From Hippasteria phrygiana (lineage: Eukaryota; Echinodermata; Asteroidea; Valvatida; Goniasteridae), in assembly GCA_037893225.1 (NCBI GenBank), contig JAZGUH010000154.1, positions 620,001 to 684,000 on the forward strand: a DNA stretch of 64,000 bases, read 5' to 3'. Each line of letters opens with the position of its first letter. The first letter of the stretch is position 1. The notes beneath the pieces are model-generated. The model did not search any database, was not told the DNA's origin, and saw only the letters and a list, made by a program, of their open reading frames with translations. Shown here piece after piece: positions 1 to 11,792 of the stretch. Made by a program: the position numbers and the translations under genes.

Positions 1-42
1 TGGCGTGTCTGGGGCAACCGCGCGGTGGCAAGGGGTTAATCA

Positions 43-1236
43 TACTGTTGCGCCCCAACTACGGTCATGGTACCAACTATACTTGGGCCGGTACCAACTA
101 GAACCGGACAGTTGGGAAATCCCAACTACAGTTAGGACTAAAAAAGCCATTCGTCATGATTATGCATGATCACGGGGTTTGGGGCTGCACTGTTACGCAA
201 ATCTCCGGCCGGGCCACTTGTATAAACATGTACATGTACAATGTACATTTGTGAATGGACGGTTATGAAAAATTGAAGGCCGGGAGTAAGGTGGGGTCAT
301 TATTAATCTCCGTGGGGGGGGGGGGGGGGAGTTGTGTCGGGCGCGGGCGGCATGGTCGCTTTCATGCTACTTCGCGTCGCTCATACACATGAAAAAACAG
401 TTTCACACTCTTGAACAAAAGGAAACAGACATAATGTTTTGTTTTCTCAAATATTTATTTAGCATGTGATTGGCGTAATAGTCTCAGAGTGCCGAGTACA
501 CTTGTCTCGATTCCTTCACATTTTTTGTCTGTAACAATACAAAAATACACTGCAGTTTTATATCAATTCGTTAATTATTTGTTATTTAAATAAAGTGAAA
601 TGTGTTTAAGTAATAAGAATGAGTATTCAGTGCCTAGCGCAGTCCCAACCATAGTTGGGACCACTACTTCAATCTTGGCCCAACTGTGGCAGGCAGCAAC
701 CATAACATGGTTGATAATTTTTTAATAAAGTGAAATTGTGTTCAAGTAACTAATACGAATGAGTAATGCTTAGTGCAGTCCCAACCATACAATGTAGTTG
801 GGACCACTACTTCAATCCTGGCCCAGTCGTGGCAGGCAGTAACTACAACATGGCTGATAATTTTTAAACAAATTATGAAATTATGTTCAAATTGGTTAAA
901 TAGTGAAGCGTTGGCGTTGCTGATTTCGTCCATGGTATGATGTTTAGCAAGCTTGGCCTACTAGTACTAGTACTAACCATAAACAATAGCCGGCCGGCCG
1001 GCCACGTGCGTCGAACCCACGAAACTTCCTTTCCAAGCCATGGCGCGCAGCATACGATTATTGTAATTTATGCATATATTCACGTGCGGTTCCGTATCCC
1101 CGCCCCTTCGGCCCCAACTAACTGTAGTTGGGATTTCCCAACTACTCCGTCGCAGTTAAGTTGGGACCGGTCCCAACTACAGTTGGAGCCGTCCCAGGTA
1201 TAGTTGGGACAATGCCACAGTTGGGGCGTAACAATA
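43..1236. mobile_element. Non-autonomous DNA transposon with about 100-bp TIRs
   Basis: The first ~110 bases reappear, inverted and diverged, at about 1105-1236. Both ends share a GCGCCCCAACT-type terminus followed by several CCCAACTA/TAGTTGGG blocks. Between the TIRs lie a G-tract (about 307-329) and a tandem duplication (591-862), and there is no transposase-like reading frame. This is the layout of a non-autonomous cut-and-paste element. No superfamily is assigned, because no clean target-site duplication could be read. Confidence 0.6.
591..862. repeat. Two-copy tandem duplication, period about 135 bp
   Basis: TAAAGTGAAA begins at 591 and again at 726. It is followed both times by GAATGAGTA, a CAGTCCCAACCAT...GTTGGGACCACTACTTCAAT block and a GGCAGGCAG...ACATGG block. 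The copies differ by point changes and small indels. The duplication lies inside the TIR element at 43-1236 and contains an internal version of its CCCAAC/GTTGGG motif. Confidence 0.75.
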
Positions 1237-1390
1237 CCATGGAGGAATGATCATACTAGCCTTGCTCTATGGGTTAATTATTGGACAGTTTAAAGGGGCT
1301 GTGTCGTCACGATCATATGGCTTGTGGCTGTACACTGAATCCCGAACTGATGAACGCAGATGAACCCAGTAACTGCAAATATTACCCCAC

Positions 1391-1470
1391 GACCGCGCGC
1401 TGACCTACAGGGCGCGCGCGCGCTGACCTACAGGGCTCGCGCGCGCTGACCCACAGGGCGCGCGCGCCAT
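1391..1470. repeat. GC-rich 23-bp minisatellite, three units
   Basis: CTGACCTACAGG-type units start at 1400, 1423 and 1446, joined by runs of alternating CG. The block is strikingly CpG-rich in an AT-rich neighbourhood. The alternating CG runs could adopt Z-DNA. Confidence 0.75.
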
Positions 1471-3835
1471 ATCAGATTACAATTGCAAATGCAATGACTG
1501 CTGCATGCATGGTCCTGTAGTTATGATACATACTGCATGTACAACTACAAGTATTTTGTATGTGTTTGTGCCACCAAAAATATACGATAGGCCTACAGTC
1601 GAACATAGTCCGTGACACCCCACCCGCCGGCCAAACGCCAAAATGTACTATGACAGAACCAAACGAAAATAAGTAAATAAGTAAATATGTATTTATAATT
1701 GTAAAATAAATAATGCACCAGCCCCTTCCTACACAAAAATAAGGTTGTAGGCCTATGTATCGAAATAAATTTTGACTAAAATCGGCTGTGCGTGCAATGA
1801 TGAGCAAATCAAAGTAAAACAGCTATACTGATGGCGATATTGAGTCCACGACCTTGTGTTACATTTGACGGCAAAGTTACATCTTAAGAGTGGAAAGTTA
1901 CATCATAAGAGTTATTTCAACACTATCAAATAATAAACACAATAATAACAGTTATTACCAATAAATAATATACGCCAATGAAATGAGATTTCACTAGTGG
2001 CGAGTAAATCCGTGTCGAAAAGTGGGGATGATTATTGAATTTGTCAACGAAGTACTGCATCTTGAACTTTTCTCAACGGGGGATACCCCCGCCCCAAACA
2101 CTGCTTGAAATTTGAAACATCACTTTGTGTACAATTTCCCCTTTTTAAATTTACGAAACAAAAAAGAAATACAAATCGGCGGGCCCCTGAACTCCTTCCC
2201 CGTGTTTACGCCACTGGCGCACAGATCCCCACATTATGATAAAGATGACTACCGAAGAAACAAAGAAATAAACACCCCGACAAATATTCAAACAACCCTA
2301 ATTTTCACCTGTTTTGCACGAATTATTTGCTTATTACTTTTTATGACATGAACAATTCACATGTATGTACTGTACATGTTGACTATACATTACATGTAGA
2401 CTTGATGTGCGGAAATATTGTTTCACACAGCCAGTTGTTGACAAGTGCCATTGGAATTGCGACCAAAAGGCAAGTGAAGTTGTTTCAGCTCCATCTATCA
2501 ACCGTTTAAAAAAAATGTACTTCTAAGTTCTAGATTCAAATTTTTTTTTCGCTGCTAAAGAACTGTCTGCAGCCACTACCCCTCTTTTAGTAGCATGATA
2601 ATTTTGTTATTGAAGTGACAGGTCAAAATAAGCCTGAAGCTTTTTATCGACCTAAGTTTACAAGCAAGATACAAACAAGATACATCCAAATAAATGTACA
2701 CATAATACATAGACCCTTTTACAGATACCCCGCCTGTGGGATTTTGTGTACAAAATTTAGCGCAAACTGTCAACTTTCACACAGCGACAAGACACGTTGC
2801 AGTTTTGCTGTGCACATTTACATGGACATCAAGGCTATCAAGCACCCGTGTGCTGAGTCGTCCTATCTGGCAAGAGTTTCGGCATGTATGTCATAGGTTC
2901 TCCAGCGTAAGGTTCTACTTCTATATCGCCAACCTCCAATTCCATACAACTTTCAGACAAATATTCCATGGCACTTGTGTACATGTGAATGACATTTTAT
3001 GAAATAAACAGATGAAATTTGAACGTTTTTTCTAATAATCTTACTCTTAGAGAACTGAGTGCCACGATGTGTGCTACTTGTTTATAAGTATACATGTACA
3101 CGTATGTGTATTTCAGTACGCAGACGCTGGACATGTGTGCGTGTTCCAGGGGGTGTAGTTTCCAAAAGCCAATTCTCAGAACAGCCATAACAAACGGATG
3201 GAGGTTAAAAATAGCACATAACCGAAATGAAGCGCAAGGGGGCGCACTCCAATATTTGATTGTTAACGCGAGATGGCGCGACGACACAGCCCCTTTAATA
3301 CTCGGACTACTGACACTGACAACCGTCCGTGGGAAATTACGCTTGAACTTACCTTTTTGAGTGAGATTTCCAACTGTAACAAGGATTATAGGCCTAGGCC
3401 CTTCTTAGACTAGTGCAGACTGGTAAATTCAATAAAATACTTCTTCACTTCATTCAGCAAGAACTCAGTCTTGACGATCCTCTCTCACTCAGTGCGATCT
3501 GTAGTTGATCTGGTACTCCCAGCAGCCGCAGTCCGGTTTTGTAGTCGGTTTACCATCAGATTCAGCCTCCAAAAGGCAAACGTGTCGGGGCTTGTTATAT
3601 TTAGTCCATATTACACAAGCCCTATTCCCGACTTGCGCTTACCATCATCACCACCGCGTGTGAGGCGGTCCTCTTCCAATTCCGCCGGGCCATGCATAGC
3701 GCATGGGCGGTCCAAGCTGGGCTAGTCCGTACACGTACACGACGTATGTTGACGTATTTTGCGGGTATCAGTTTTGTTTATTCACAGGCTGGAACGCGTT
3801 AAGCCGTTTATTATGGAACGCCAAAGAGGCATTTA
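1471..3835. other. Stretch with no supported gene
   Basis: Short open frames occur on both strands. None resembles a known protein or shows a convincing exon with splice sites, and no clear TIR pair was found. It is treated as intergenic sequence or decayed repeats. Confidence 0.5.
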
Positions 3836-3922
3836 ATGTGATCACCGAATCGGTGGTGCACTTTCACGATCGGTGATGGACTTTTGCAATCGGTGAACTT
3901 TTGCGATCGGTGATGGAGGGCG
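3836..3922. repeat. Short tandem repeat of an ATCGGTGA core
   Basis: The core ATCGGTG occurs four times, mostly as (A/G)ATCGGTGATGGACTTTTGC or shortened forms, at roughly 20-bp spacing. Copy lengths are uneven. Confidence 0.6.
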
Positions 3923-4846
3923 AAGTCTGTATCCAAAGGAATGGGGGTCGTGTTGAAGATTAACCTGTAATTAAATGTACACAGAAAATGGTGATTAAAA
4001 GAGGCACATTTTGGATTTGTCTCTTATTTCCTTTGATCCAGTTAAAAAACCCGCATTTTTTTGCGCAAGCCGTTTTTTACAAGGTTTGCAAATGTAGCCT
4101 CTGATCAGTCATGCATGAAATGCGCCAAATGATTATGGTGTCATTTTAAAGCCTGAAAGGTTTTCTACCCACATGTATGGTGCCATATTCTAAAAATATT
4201 GACATTTTCATTTTTGAGACATTTTTCTGAGTGTATACTTCTTTTTGATACACCCTGTATAGAAAGTTACGTGGTGACCATTAGTAGGTTTTGCTCACCA
4301 TGTCAATTTCTCACATGGCTATGCTAAACATGTCACGAAGAAAGGAATATATTTAACCACCAGAGCCAGGAAAAAAAATAATGTATGATGTTCACATTCA
4401 ATCGTAGTTTATTTATTTATTTATTTAATCAGTAATAAGAACAAATTGTATATTCATACGTAAATACAGCAACAATTTGTTGTAACATCGTCATAAAAGT
4501 AGTATTTTGTTTAAAATACTTGATCGCCGTTCATATGGTTTTTAAAGCACAAAGAATATCGTTGTTGGTCTACATCGCCCAATATTCAAGTTGAAAATAG
4601 GTTGGGAACTTTGTGGCCTTATAGGCCTACCGGTACCAATCTATATAAACAATCCGCCAATCGTGCAATTTAATTGGCGCGCAAAAAGCATAGCATAAAC
4701 ATGCCGTGCATGCATGACACCATGTTTACGGAACTTGCCTCCGTGCGATGACGGGAAAGCGTGTTCGGACAAGAATTTGCCGAATCAGACCATCGGTGTC
4801 GGTGCGTGACGTCATCGAACCAAATTCTGCAAGTCAGCACTCTCTT

Positions 4847-5158
4847 AATGTAAAAGAGTGAAAAACTCACTCCCCAAAAGAGTGAATCCCCTTTTATCAA
4901 ACCACTCCAAAGGAGTGAATCTATTATAAAAACCACCCCAAAAGAGTGAAAACCACTCCAGAAGAATGACATTTCCACTCTTTAGGCCTATATAATAAGG
5001 GACCAGTCTTTTTGGCTCCTCGAAAGAGTGGAAAATTCACTCTTTTTTTTGAGTGGTTTTCACTCTTTTGGAGTTTTTTTGTAGAAGAGATCCACTCTTT
5101 TGGAGTGGTTTGATAAGGGATTCACTCTTTTGGAGAGTGAGTTTTTCACTCTTTTGCA
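4847..5158. mobile_element. Foldback MITE with about 140-bp inverted arms
   Basis: About 4847-4987 is the inverted complement of about 5019-5158. Both arms are built from AAAAGAGTGAA/CACTCTTTTGGAGTGG blocks, including the shared stretch GGAGTGGTTTGATAA. Only about 30 bp of unique sequence separates the arms, so the single strand would fold into a long hairpin. It has no coding capacity. Confidence 0.75.
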
Positions 5159-5200
5159 TCATAGAGAGCACAGTTCTGGGGGGCTTAATAATTGTTACAA

Positions 5201-5982
5201 ATTGCAAGTTCGATCCGTCCTCCACTGAATGGTGATCCACAATTTGTTTTAAATTCATTGTTTAGTGATAATTATTTTCCTTTATTGTGCACATGATTGT
5301 CAGCCTAAGCCGATTGTAGAAAAATTATGCAATTAAAAACAAATCGAACGAACTATAGTTTGTACCATGGAGGAGGGGGGTGTGCCTACACGGCTTCATT
5401 AAGGTCCTAAAGTTAAACTGATTAATGTTGAATAATTTATCCTCAGATTTACTTGGAAAATATATACAGGTCTGAATTAATTCTAATTGGGTAGTCGTTT
5501 TATAAAGGCGTTGCTCGCTAGAGAATAAAAAATAACTGTGTATCACGCGTCGACGTCACGGATTAGAAATTGAGCGCGTAAAGGAATTGACCTATCGCGG
5601 TCGAATCGCGTCAACGCAGATTGTGAATTATTGTCCAATCACATCAATTATAATTCCACGTGGAACGCCCAAAATCTGAGACAAACAAAAATTACCACAC
5701 AAAATTCCCATAGGGTTCTAAGGGGCGTGCCATTTGATGAATGAATGTAGGTTGCGTTGCGTGGCTGTCGACACGACCGTTTATTTTCATTAGGCGGCCT
5801 ATTAGAGAAGAACGCGAAAAAAACTTTCACATTTTAGGATTGCAAGTTTGATCCGTCCTCCACTGAATGGTGATCCACAATTTGTTTTAAATTCATTGTT
5901 TAGTGATAATTTTTTTCCTTTATTGTGCACATGATTTTCAGCCTAAGCCGATTGCAGAAAAATTATGCAATTAAAAACAAAA
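5201..5982. repeat. Pair of ~144-bp direct repeats flanking ~495 bp
   Basis: 5201-5344 and 5839-5982 are near-identical direct repeats (ATTGCAAGTT...GCAATTAAAAACAAA) with only a few substitutions, 638 bp apart. The intervening sequence has no recognisable gene. The layout fits either a tandem duplication or a very small LTR-type (TRIM-like) element. The repeat ends are not an obvious TG...CA pair, so duplication is slightly favoured. Confidence 0.6.
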
Positions 5983-6714
5983 GCAAAACAAGAGCAAAAT
6001 CAAAAACATGAAACAGTTTCCGGCCGAAGCTGTGCATAGACTGGTTCTCGGTCCCTCCATTGTCCTTTGGACCCATATTACATATGGGCGGGGACCAGTC
6101 TAAGTTGTGCAGTGCATGCATTATGCGTGCGCAGGATCTGGAGTCCAACATCGTGCTGTAATGTATTAATCCACAGTCGAGTAGTCAGGTCCCGTTTGAA
6201 AATGTATGTAAAAAACAAGCCGATGTATCGCTGCGGGTGGCCGACAAAATCGTGACCATCATGGCCGATATAATTATAAAAATTCACAATTTACACAGCC
6301 TTTGCACAACTGTTGTCATTGTCAGAAATATACACTCTTTGCTTTCCAATTTGTGTCACAATCTGTACATTCGAATTCGAGTTCTCCGCCATGTTTACGT
6401 TTTCAGCTAGCCGGTGACGTCATTACACCCGGGTAGCGACCAGGGACCAATTTAACGGAGCTGCTAAGCACAAAAAAATTGCTGAGCACTAAAATGTCAT
6501 GCTTAGTAAAAACGGGTTACCAGCCAAAAGTCCATGTGATTTCCATGCTAAGCACGGCTGAATACCAGTCACAAGCAATATACAACACATGGGAATCTGG
6601 TAGGTAAAAAAATGCCGTTTTTATCAGGGAAAGCTATAAGTATAAGCTAACCGAACGCACCCTTTGGATTGAATTTAACACGTGCACGTGGTGCGACCAT
6701 AGATATCACAGGGT

Positions 6715-6782
6715 GCGTTCCACTCACGCGAACGTTGCCAACGTTGGCCAACGTTAGCGTTGTTCGCGTGAGTGGAACGCAA
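6715..6782. repeat. Hairpin with 20-bp perfect arms
   Basis: TGCGTTCCACTCACGCGAAC at 6715-6734 is the exact inverted complement of 6763-6782. The 28-bp loop contains AACGTT repeats. A related GAGTGGAACGCAG end occurs near 9745-9757, so this is probably the foldback core or terminus of a small DNA transposon family. Confidence 0.7.
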
Positions 6783-6831
6783 TGTGCGCCAATTATGAGC
6801 AAGTTCGATCAAGGACCAATGGCACGTAGTG

Positions 6832-6895
6832 TACACGATTGGTAATCCTCCAATTTTGTTTACTGAATTATTACGAAATACATTACTAGACTGTA
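6832..6895 (+). repeat. Dispersed repeat, family also at 40.5 kb and 17.6 kb
   Basis: TACACGATTGGTAATCCT and TGAATTATTACGAAATAC recur inverted at about 40522-40590. A diverged part (TATTTTGTAATAATTCTGTAG) recurs near 17640-17665. Three scattered copies of a ~65-bp core indicate an interspersed repeat of unknown class. Confidence 0.5.
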
Positions 6896-6917
6896 AGTGT
6901 AAGTTAATAGTAGTCAG

Positions 6918-7070
6918 TGCTGTAGTCGAGTCCACCCAATCCGAGTCCGAGTCCGAGTCCGAGTCCGAGTCCTTGGGTTCGAGTCCGAGTCCGAGTCCGA
7001 GTCCGAGTCCCTGGGGTTCGAGTCCGAGTCCGAGTCCTTGTGTCCGAGTCCGAGTCCGAGTCCTTTGTGA
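6918..7070. repeat. (GAGTCC)n hexanucleotide array
   Basis: More than fifteen GAGTCC units are interrupted by CTTGGGTTC- and CTGGGGTTC-type spacers. The array follows GTGCTGTAGTCGAGTCC, which also precedes or mirrors the arrays near 8.06 kb and 8.99 kb. This suggests a repeat family with an expandable core. Serine/glutamate-rich open frames across it are artefacts of the hexamer. Confidence 0.85.
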
Positions 7071-7186
7071 ATCTTAAGTACATGTACAGTGTTCTCGTTG
7101 ACACCGAGACAGTACACAAATACTACACAGCATGGTCAAAAAGGGTATTTACGGTAATAAGAGGCTTAGAGAGGCTTTTAACACTT

Positions 7187-7481
7187 ATGCGCCTATCAAT
7201 TGCTTTCCCCACCCCTCCCTCCCTCCGGGTTGCCCCACCCAAGATGTGGGGATTGTCACTTTTGAAGTGACCAAATGCCCTGGGGCAACATTTTAGTGAC
7301 AATCCCCGACATATATGGGTGGGGCACCCCCACATCATGGTTTTAACTTCTGATGATGGGGAAACAATGGCAAAATGAGTGACCAAAATCCCAACCCTGG
7401 GGCTTGAAAAACGTGACCAAACCCCCACATAAGACCTGGGGAAGCCCGGGGAGGGGTGGGGGAAGCAATTGATAGACGCAT
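7187..7481. mobile_element. MITE with TATCAATTGCTT TIRs
   Basis: The left end ATGCGCCTATCAATTGCTTT with CCCCACCCCTCC is mirrored at 7451-7481. The interior has further GTGACCAAA and CCCCACAT blocks in inverted order. A more decayed relative lies at about 30640-30935. It has no coding potential. Confidence 0.7.
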
Positions 7482-8845
7482 TATTGAATGACATTTAAAT
7501 ATAACCTATAAATAAAGTCCATACATGACATACATATGTATGTGATTTGGGGCACATAAACACCTGCAAATATTGTCTAGTACTTTACTCAAGCGAAAAA
7601 TCCCTGAAACAAATTGGATTTGCACAGTAGTTTGAGAAACTTCAAAGGAACCTTGCCGTGACACAACCTTGTGAAATTACTTTCAGCCATTATTATTTGA
7701 GATTATAAAGAAAAACTAATGGGCTTTGTGATGATACTGAACTATCCCAGTACCTTATTCCAATTTGAAAATATGACGTCAAAGAAATAACACCTACTGC
7801 AACCGTGCAGAGAACATGTTTTTCAAAAAAAAGCTTTGAACAAAAATCACGCATTGCATGTGCCTCTAACGTCACCATACAAAAGTTGTTTTTCTCAACT
7901 TTATCTGTCTTTTTTCCAAACCAAAATTGCCCCTGGAGATTTAATTATACTGAAAAATACAAAAATGTATTCAACCAGATTTGTTTTACTTCAACCAATG
8001 ATTAGTTTGATTACTCAAAAACTGGTCTTGGGGAACATTCCTCTTTAGCAGGGCTGTAGTCGAGTCCCGATATTTGAATCTGATGACAAGTAGAAGGTCA
8101 AACTTTAGCTTTAACATAATGTTGCAATGATTTTTTATTTAAATTGTAATACACGAAATATTTTAGCAGACAAAACAAAATATGAGAATGTTTCTATGGT
8201 GCAGAAATTTAAATAAGTACTTCACAATTTTGAAATGTAGAAGATTAATGATGTCATGAATATCAGTGGGGAAGTATTGCTAGTACAAGCCTACTAGCGC
8301 GAAATAGATTTTTGTGAATGAATCACTTTCAGCCAATCAAAACGTGTACCGCGCACTACATTACAACCGCGTATTCCGTCTTCCGTATTCGCAAGTAATG
8401 GACGTCGAGCACCAGCCACATGACGTTGCTACTGGCAACTACACGGACACCGCGCCGCGCCTTCGCGCATGCAGCGCATTCAATCGCACACGCACGTACG
8501 TAGCGAGCAAACGGCGAATTCATGATCCGGTACGGTACAGTCTCCGCGCGTCGCTCAGGCAAACCGTCCATACCTCACGTACTGAGCTCGTATACGTGTA
8601 CTCAACCTCGTCTCCATGGTCTACTTTCATCCTCGTTCTGGAAGCGTATTGCTCGAACACTATGGGGACGTGGTTGACGCGTACTGTACTACCGAATTAA
8701 GTACATGTGTGTATTATGTGCAGGCTATACTGACGGGATTTGCGAACTAACACTCCGACTTCGTTACAAAATTGCGGTAAAATTTAAGGTAAAAATCTGC
8801 TTTTTTAAGCCGGACTCGGGCCGAGTCCTCGAGCTGGTCGGGTCC
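7482..8845. other. Stretch with no supported gene
   Basis: A frame at 8314-8700 is open for 128 codons. It crosses a CpG-rich patch, has no recognisable domain, and has an overlapping open antisense frame, so it is not called. GCTGTAGTCGAGTCCC near 8054 looks like one end of the GAGTCC-containing repeat family that continues at 8850-9000. Confidence 0.45.
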
Positions 8846-8849
8846 TTAT

Positions 8850-8990
8850 TGTCCGAGTCCGAGTCCGAGTCCGAGTCCGAGTCCGAGTCCGAGTCCGAGT
8901 CCTGACTGTCCGAGTCCGAGTCCGAGTCCGCGAGTCCTTGAAAATCGGGACTCGAGTCCGTACTCGAGTCCGAGTCCTGACTCTAGTCCT
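8850..8990. repeat. Second (GAGTCC)n array
   Basis: GAGTCC hexamers run from about 8850 to 8930 and continue imperfectly to about 8985. They end in CTAGTCCTCCAGCACTGATAG, the inverted form of the CAGTGCTGTAGTCGAG start seen near 6918. The interval 8054-8997 may therefore be one foldback-type element with a hexamer core. Confidence 0.75.
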
Positions 8991-9776
8991 CCAGCACTGA
9001 TAGTAGTCTCAATCATCCTGTGAAATGACGGCACCAAGTGTGCTGTCGTTGTCAAGAAAAGTGGAACGGACGATATTTGCTCAGTATATCAACAATGTCA
9101 CAAGTGGTAACGTGTGCATTATTTCGACATGTTCAAAGAAAGAGTAACAAAAAACGACCGTTCACTGCTGCTGAATATTAACGTTTTTTCGCCATTTTTC
9201 TGATAACTGGTCCTCTCTGCACTGTGCTATTGAAACGGCTATTGGTAACCAGCGATGCGACCAACCTCGGTAGGCTGGTCGCGAATCGTCGACTAGACTA
9301 GTCCAACCATCGTCGACTAGCGTGCGTTCGATCAGAGTTAGTCGAACTATAATGGTTAACTATAGTCCTTGATCTAACTTGCTCTATGTTGGCGAACGCT
9401 AGCGAAAACGGCGAACGACACCCGGAGCTGTTCGCTGCTGGCCGGTGACGTATTTTAAAGATGGCGGAGAGTTAAGCAGACGACAGTTTTCTTGAATCTT
9501 AAAATGATTTAAGTTTCATACTTTTAGTGAATGGTGGATTCCCAATAATCTGATATTTCTGGGGACGAATCACAGGGAACTGACATCAATTCTTCTAAAA
9601 TCTGTGCAGCCGCCAAACAAACGATATCACTGTCATGGGCGCCGCCATTGACAACGTAATTTATGGAATTTCGCTTACACTCCGTTCCACTTCGACTGGC
9701 ACCAACTAAAAACGTAGGCGAACGTTCGCGCAAACAGTTCGCATGAGTGGAACGCAGCCCCGAAGAATAAACTTCT

Positions 9777-9886
9777 GGGCCCAATTTTATTGCTCTGCTT
9801 ACCGTTAGCGAAAAATCCCCGCTTACTGTAGCAGAAAATTATGTGCTTACGGCAAGCGTATTTTCACGCGTTAGCGGGGAATTTTG
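9777..9886. mobile_element. Partial copy of the GGGCCCAATTT MITE family
   Basis: GGGCCCAATTTTATTGCTCTGCTTACCGTTAGCG... matches the left half of the full element at 11543-11792 and stops after GCGGGGAATTTT. The right TIR is absent here. Confidence 0.7.
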
Positions 9887-10057
9887 GAAGTCTGGTTCCC
9901 TGACCTGAAGATTCCCTGACGTATAAATCTTAGGTCATCAGGCAGCTACCGCGGTTTAAAATAGATCATGACGTATAGGGCCTGTTTGTTTCACACGGAT
10001 CGGGAGGAGATCCAGAGCCGAACGAAAACAAACAGGATCGCGAATCCCTCTTGCTAT

Positions 10058-11224
10058 TATAAACTCCTCAAAAAAGTTTGGAATTTGTTTTCAACCCTGT
10101 ATTTCTTGAGTTATTTGGGGATTGGTCATATTATGTTGTGTATCAATAGAAAGCTTGTTTATTCTGCTTTACGATAATACCTCATTTGTAACAATAGTTT
10201 GTTCCAGAGCTGAAATATTGTCTTGAGAAGATGGTAGGGTCACAAACAAAATGTGCAAAATCTGTGCTCAACAGAACAATCCACTATGCTAGTGCAGTAG
10301 ACATGAATAGAGAAGACAATTTGGCAATGCACAAAACATGCAAGAGAAAACTTCTCGTTCCTCCACCTATTAAAGTTCCATTGTCGGTGTTGTCGGCACC
10401 AGCGTAAACGGGCTTGCCTGTACTGTGAAGGTAAGTCATTGCTGGCTTCCTGGCGAGTTTTCGCGCCTTCAGATGGGCTTCATGTAACCTATTCCCGATC
10501 GTTTGGTCAGAAAGTTCTCTGCCATAATGGCGTCTGTATCTTCCTTGCAAGTCTGATGCTGAAAGTCTCCGGTTCCGCAGTGCGGTCAGGGTGATGTACC
10601 TGTCTTCCTGCGGTGTGGTCTTCTTAGAACACCCACTTCTCGGTCTGTCCTTGACATCAGCTGTTGCGCGAAATTTTGCTTTTAATTTGGATATCATACT
10701 GGGGCTAACTCCAAAGTTTGCTGCAACTTGCTTCTGGGGTACACCAGCTTCAAGTTGTCCAATCGCCCTAGCCTTTTCCACATTGGACAATCTTGCCATG
10801 ATGATGCTTAAAACCAACATCAAATGACCACTTAAAAAAGAGTCCAGAACCAGAGAGTCACTGTGCATTCATCCAAGCTCAACCACCTGTTCAATTCCTG
10901 TTCTTATTCAATACAAATCAAAGTCATTCAAACCAAATCAATATCACTAATGGTCAGTTCAAAATCAATACCTGTAATTGTCAGTTCTAAGCACAGTGGA
11001 TTGTTCTGTTGAGCACAGATTTGGCACATTTTGTTTGTGACCCTATACCATCTTATCAAGACAATATTTCAGCTCTGGAACAAGCTATTGTTACAAATGA
11101 GGTATTATCGTAAAGCAGAATAAACAAGCTTCTTATTGATACACAACATAATATGACCAATCCCCAAATAACTCAAGAAATACAGGGTTGAAAACAAATT
11201 CCAAACTTTTTTTGAGGAGTTTAT
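10058..11224 (-). mobile_element. Tc1-like transposon, internally deleted, ~233-bp TIRs
   Basis: About 10058-10290 is the near-exact inverted complement of about 10992-11224 (shared TATAAACTCCTC...AACAATCCACT). Between them lies the 5' part of a Tc1-like transposase gene on the - strand. Long TIRs with a single transposase fit the inverted-repeat type of Tc1/mariner elements. At ~1.17 kb and without catalytic domains, this copy could not move on its own. Confidence 0.8.
10284..10799 (-). pseudogene. Truncated Tc1-like transposase (DNA-binding part only)
   Basis: The start chosen is the internal Met at 10799 (MARLSNVEKARAIGQLEAG), because the upstream part of the open frame lies in non-coding leader sequence. 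About 120 residues resemble the bipartite helix-turn-helix region of Tc1/Tc3 transposases: a first HTH around GVPQKQVAANFGVSPSMISK, a DRPRSG GRPR-like linker, then a second HTH ending at KARKLARKP. Just after that, the frame leaves transposase sequence and runs into the TIR, so the DDE/D catalytic domain is missing. The deletion junction is near 10430-10440. Transposase would normally bind the TIR ends and cut them; this fragment could at most bind. Confidence 0.75.
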
Positions 11225-11542
11225 ATGTTGCATGCTGATAGAATTTTGTATAACACGACAATGTCGTCTGCTTCAGATTCTGTAGGGCTATTTTTATGAT
11301 AAACTATCTAGTATTTCCAGAAAAGTCAATAAATCGTACATAGCTTTAATAACAAAAATACACTGTAAAAGAATTATGAGTAAATACTGTCACAATAGCT
11401 CGTTAAATGCTTCAAATCTACGAAAAAATACCGTCACTTTTCTCTGTCCATCTCGCACGTCGCCATCTAGCTTGGATCTTGCGAACCCACCTCTCGAGCA
11501 GGATCACTAAAAACGTGATCCGGAGCAGCTTTCGACGCTCCA

Positions 11543-11792
11543 GGGCCCAATTTCATGGCTCTGCTTACCGTTAGCGAAAAATCCCCGCTTACTGTAGCAG
11601 AAAATTCTGTGCTTACGCAAGCGTATTTCACGCGTTAGCGGGGAATTTTGGCTCCTGAGCATGCGTACATCCCGTAACTAAGGATTCTGTGCTTACAGAG
11701 TTAGCGCAGAATTTTTCTGCTAGCGCTGTTAGCGCAAAACGGTGATCGTAAGCGCGAAAAGCTGTGGTTAGCAGAGCCATGAAATTGGGCCC
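11543..11792. mobile_element. MITE, GGGCCCAATTTCATGGCTCTGC family (complete copy)
   Basis: GGGCCCAATTTCATGGCTCTGC at 11543 is mirrored by its complement ending at 11792. The ~250-bp interior has further inverted GTTAGCG/CGCTAAC-like blocks. It appears to sit inside an older GATC-rich foldback sequence (about 11470-11542 plus 11793-11840) related to the element at 15257, a nested insertion. Relatives lie at 9777, 12166, 20013 and 21405. Confidence 0.75.

Noticed and set aside
6829..7119. Ser/Glu- and Arg/Thr-repeat open frames on both strands
   Set aside because: They are translations of the (GAGTCC)n hexamer in several frames, not genes.
8314..8700. 128-codon + strand open frame
   Set aside because: It has no domain, no splice context and an overlapping antisense open frame in a CpG-rich patch; probably chance.
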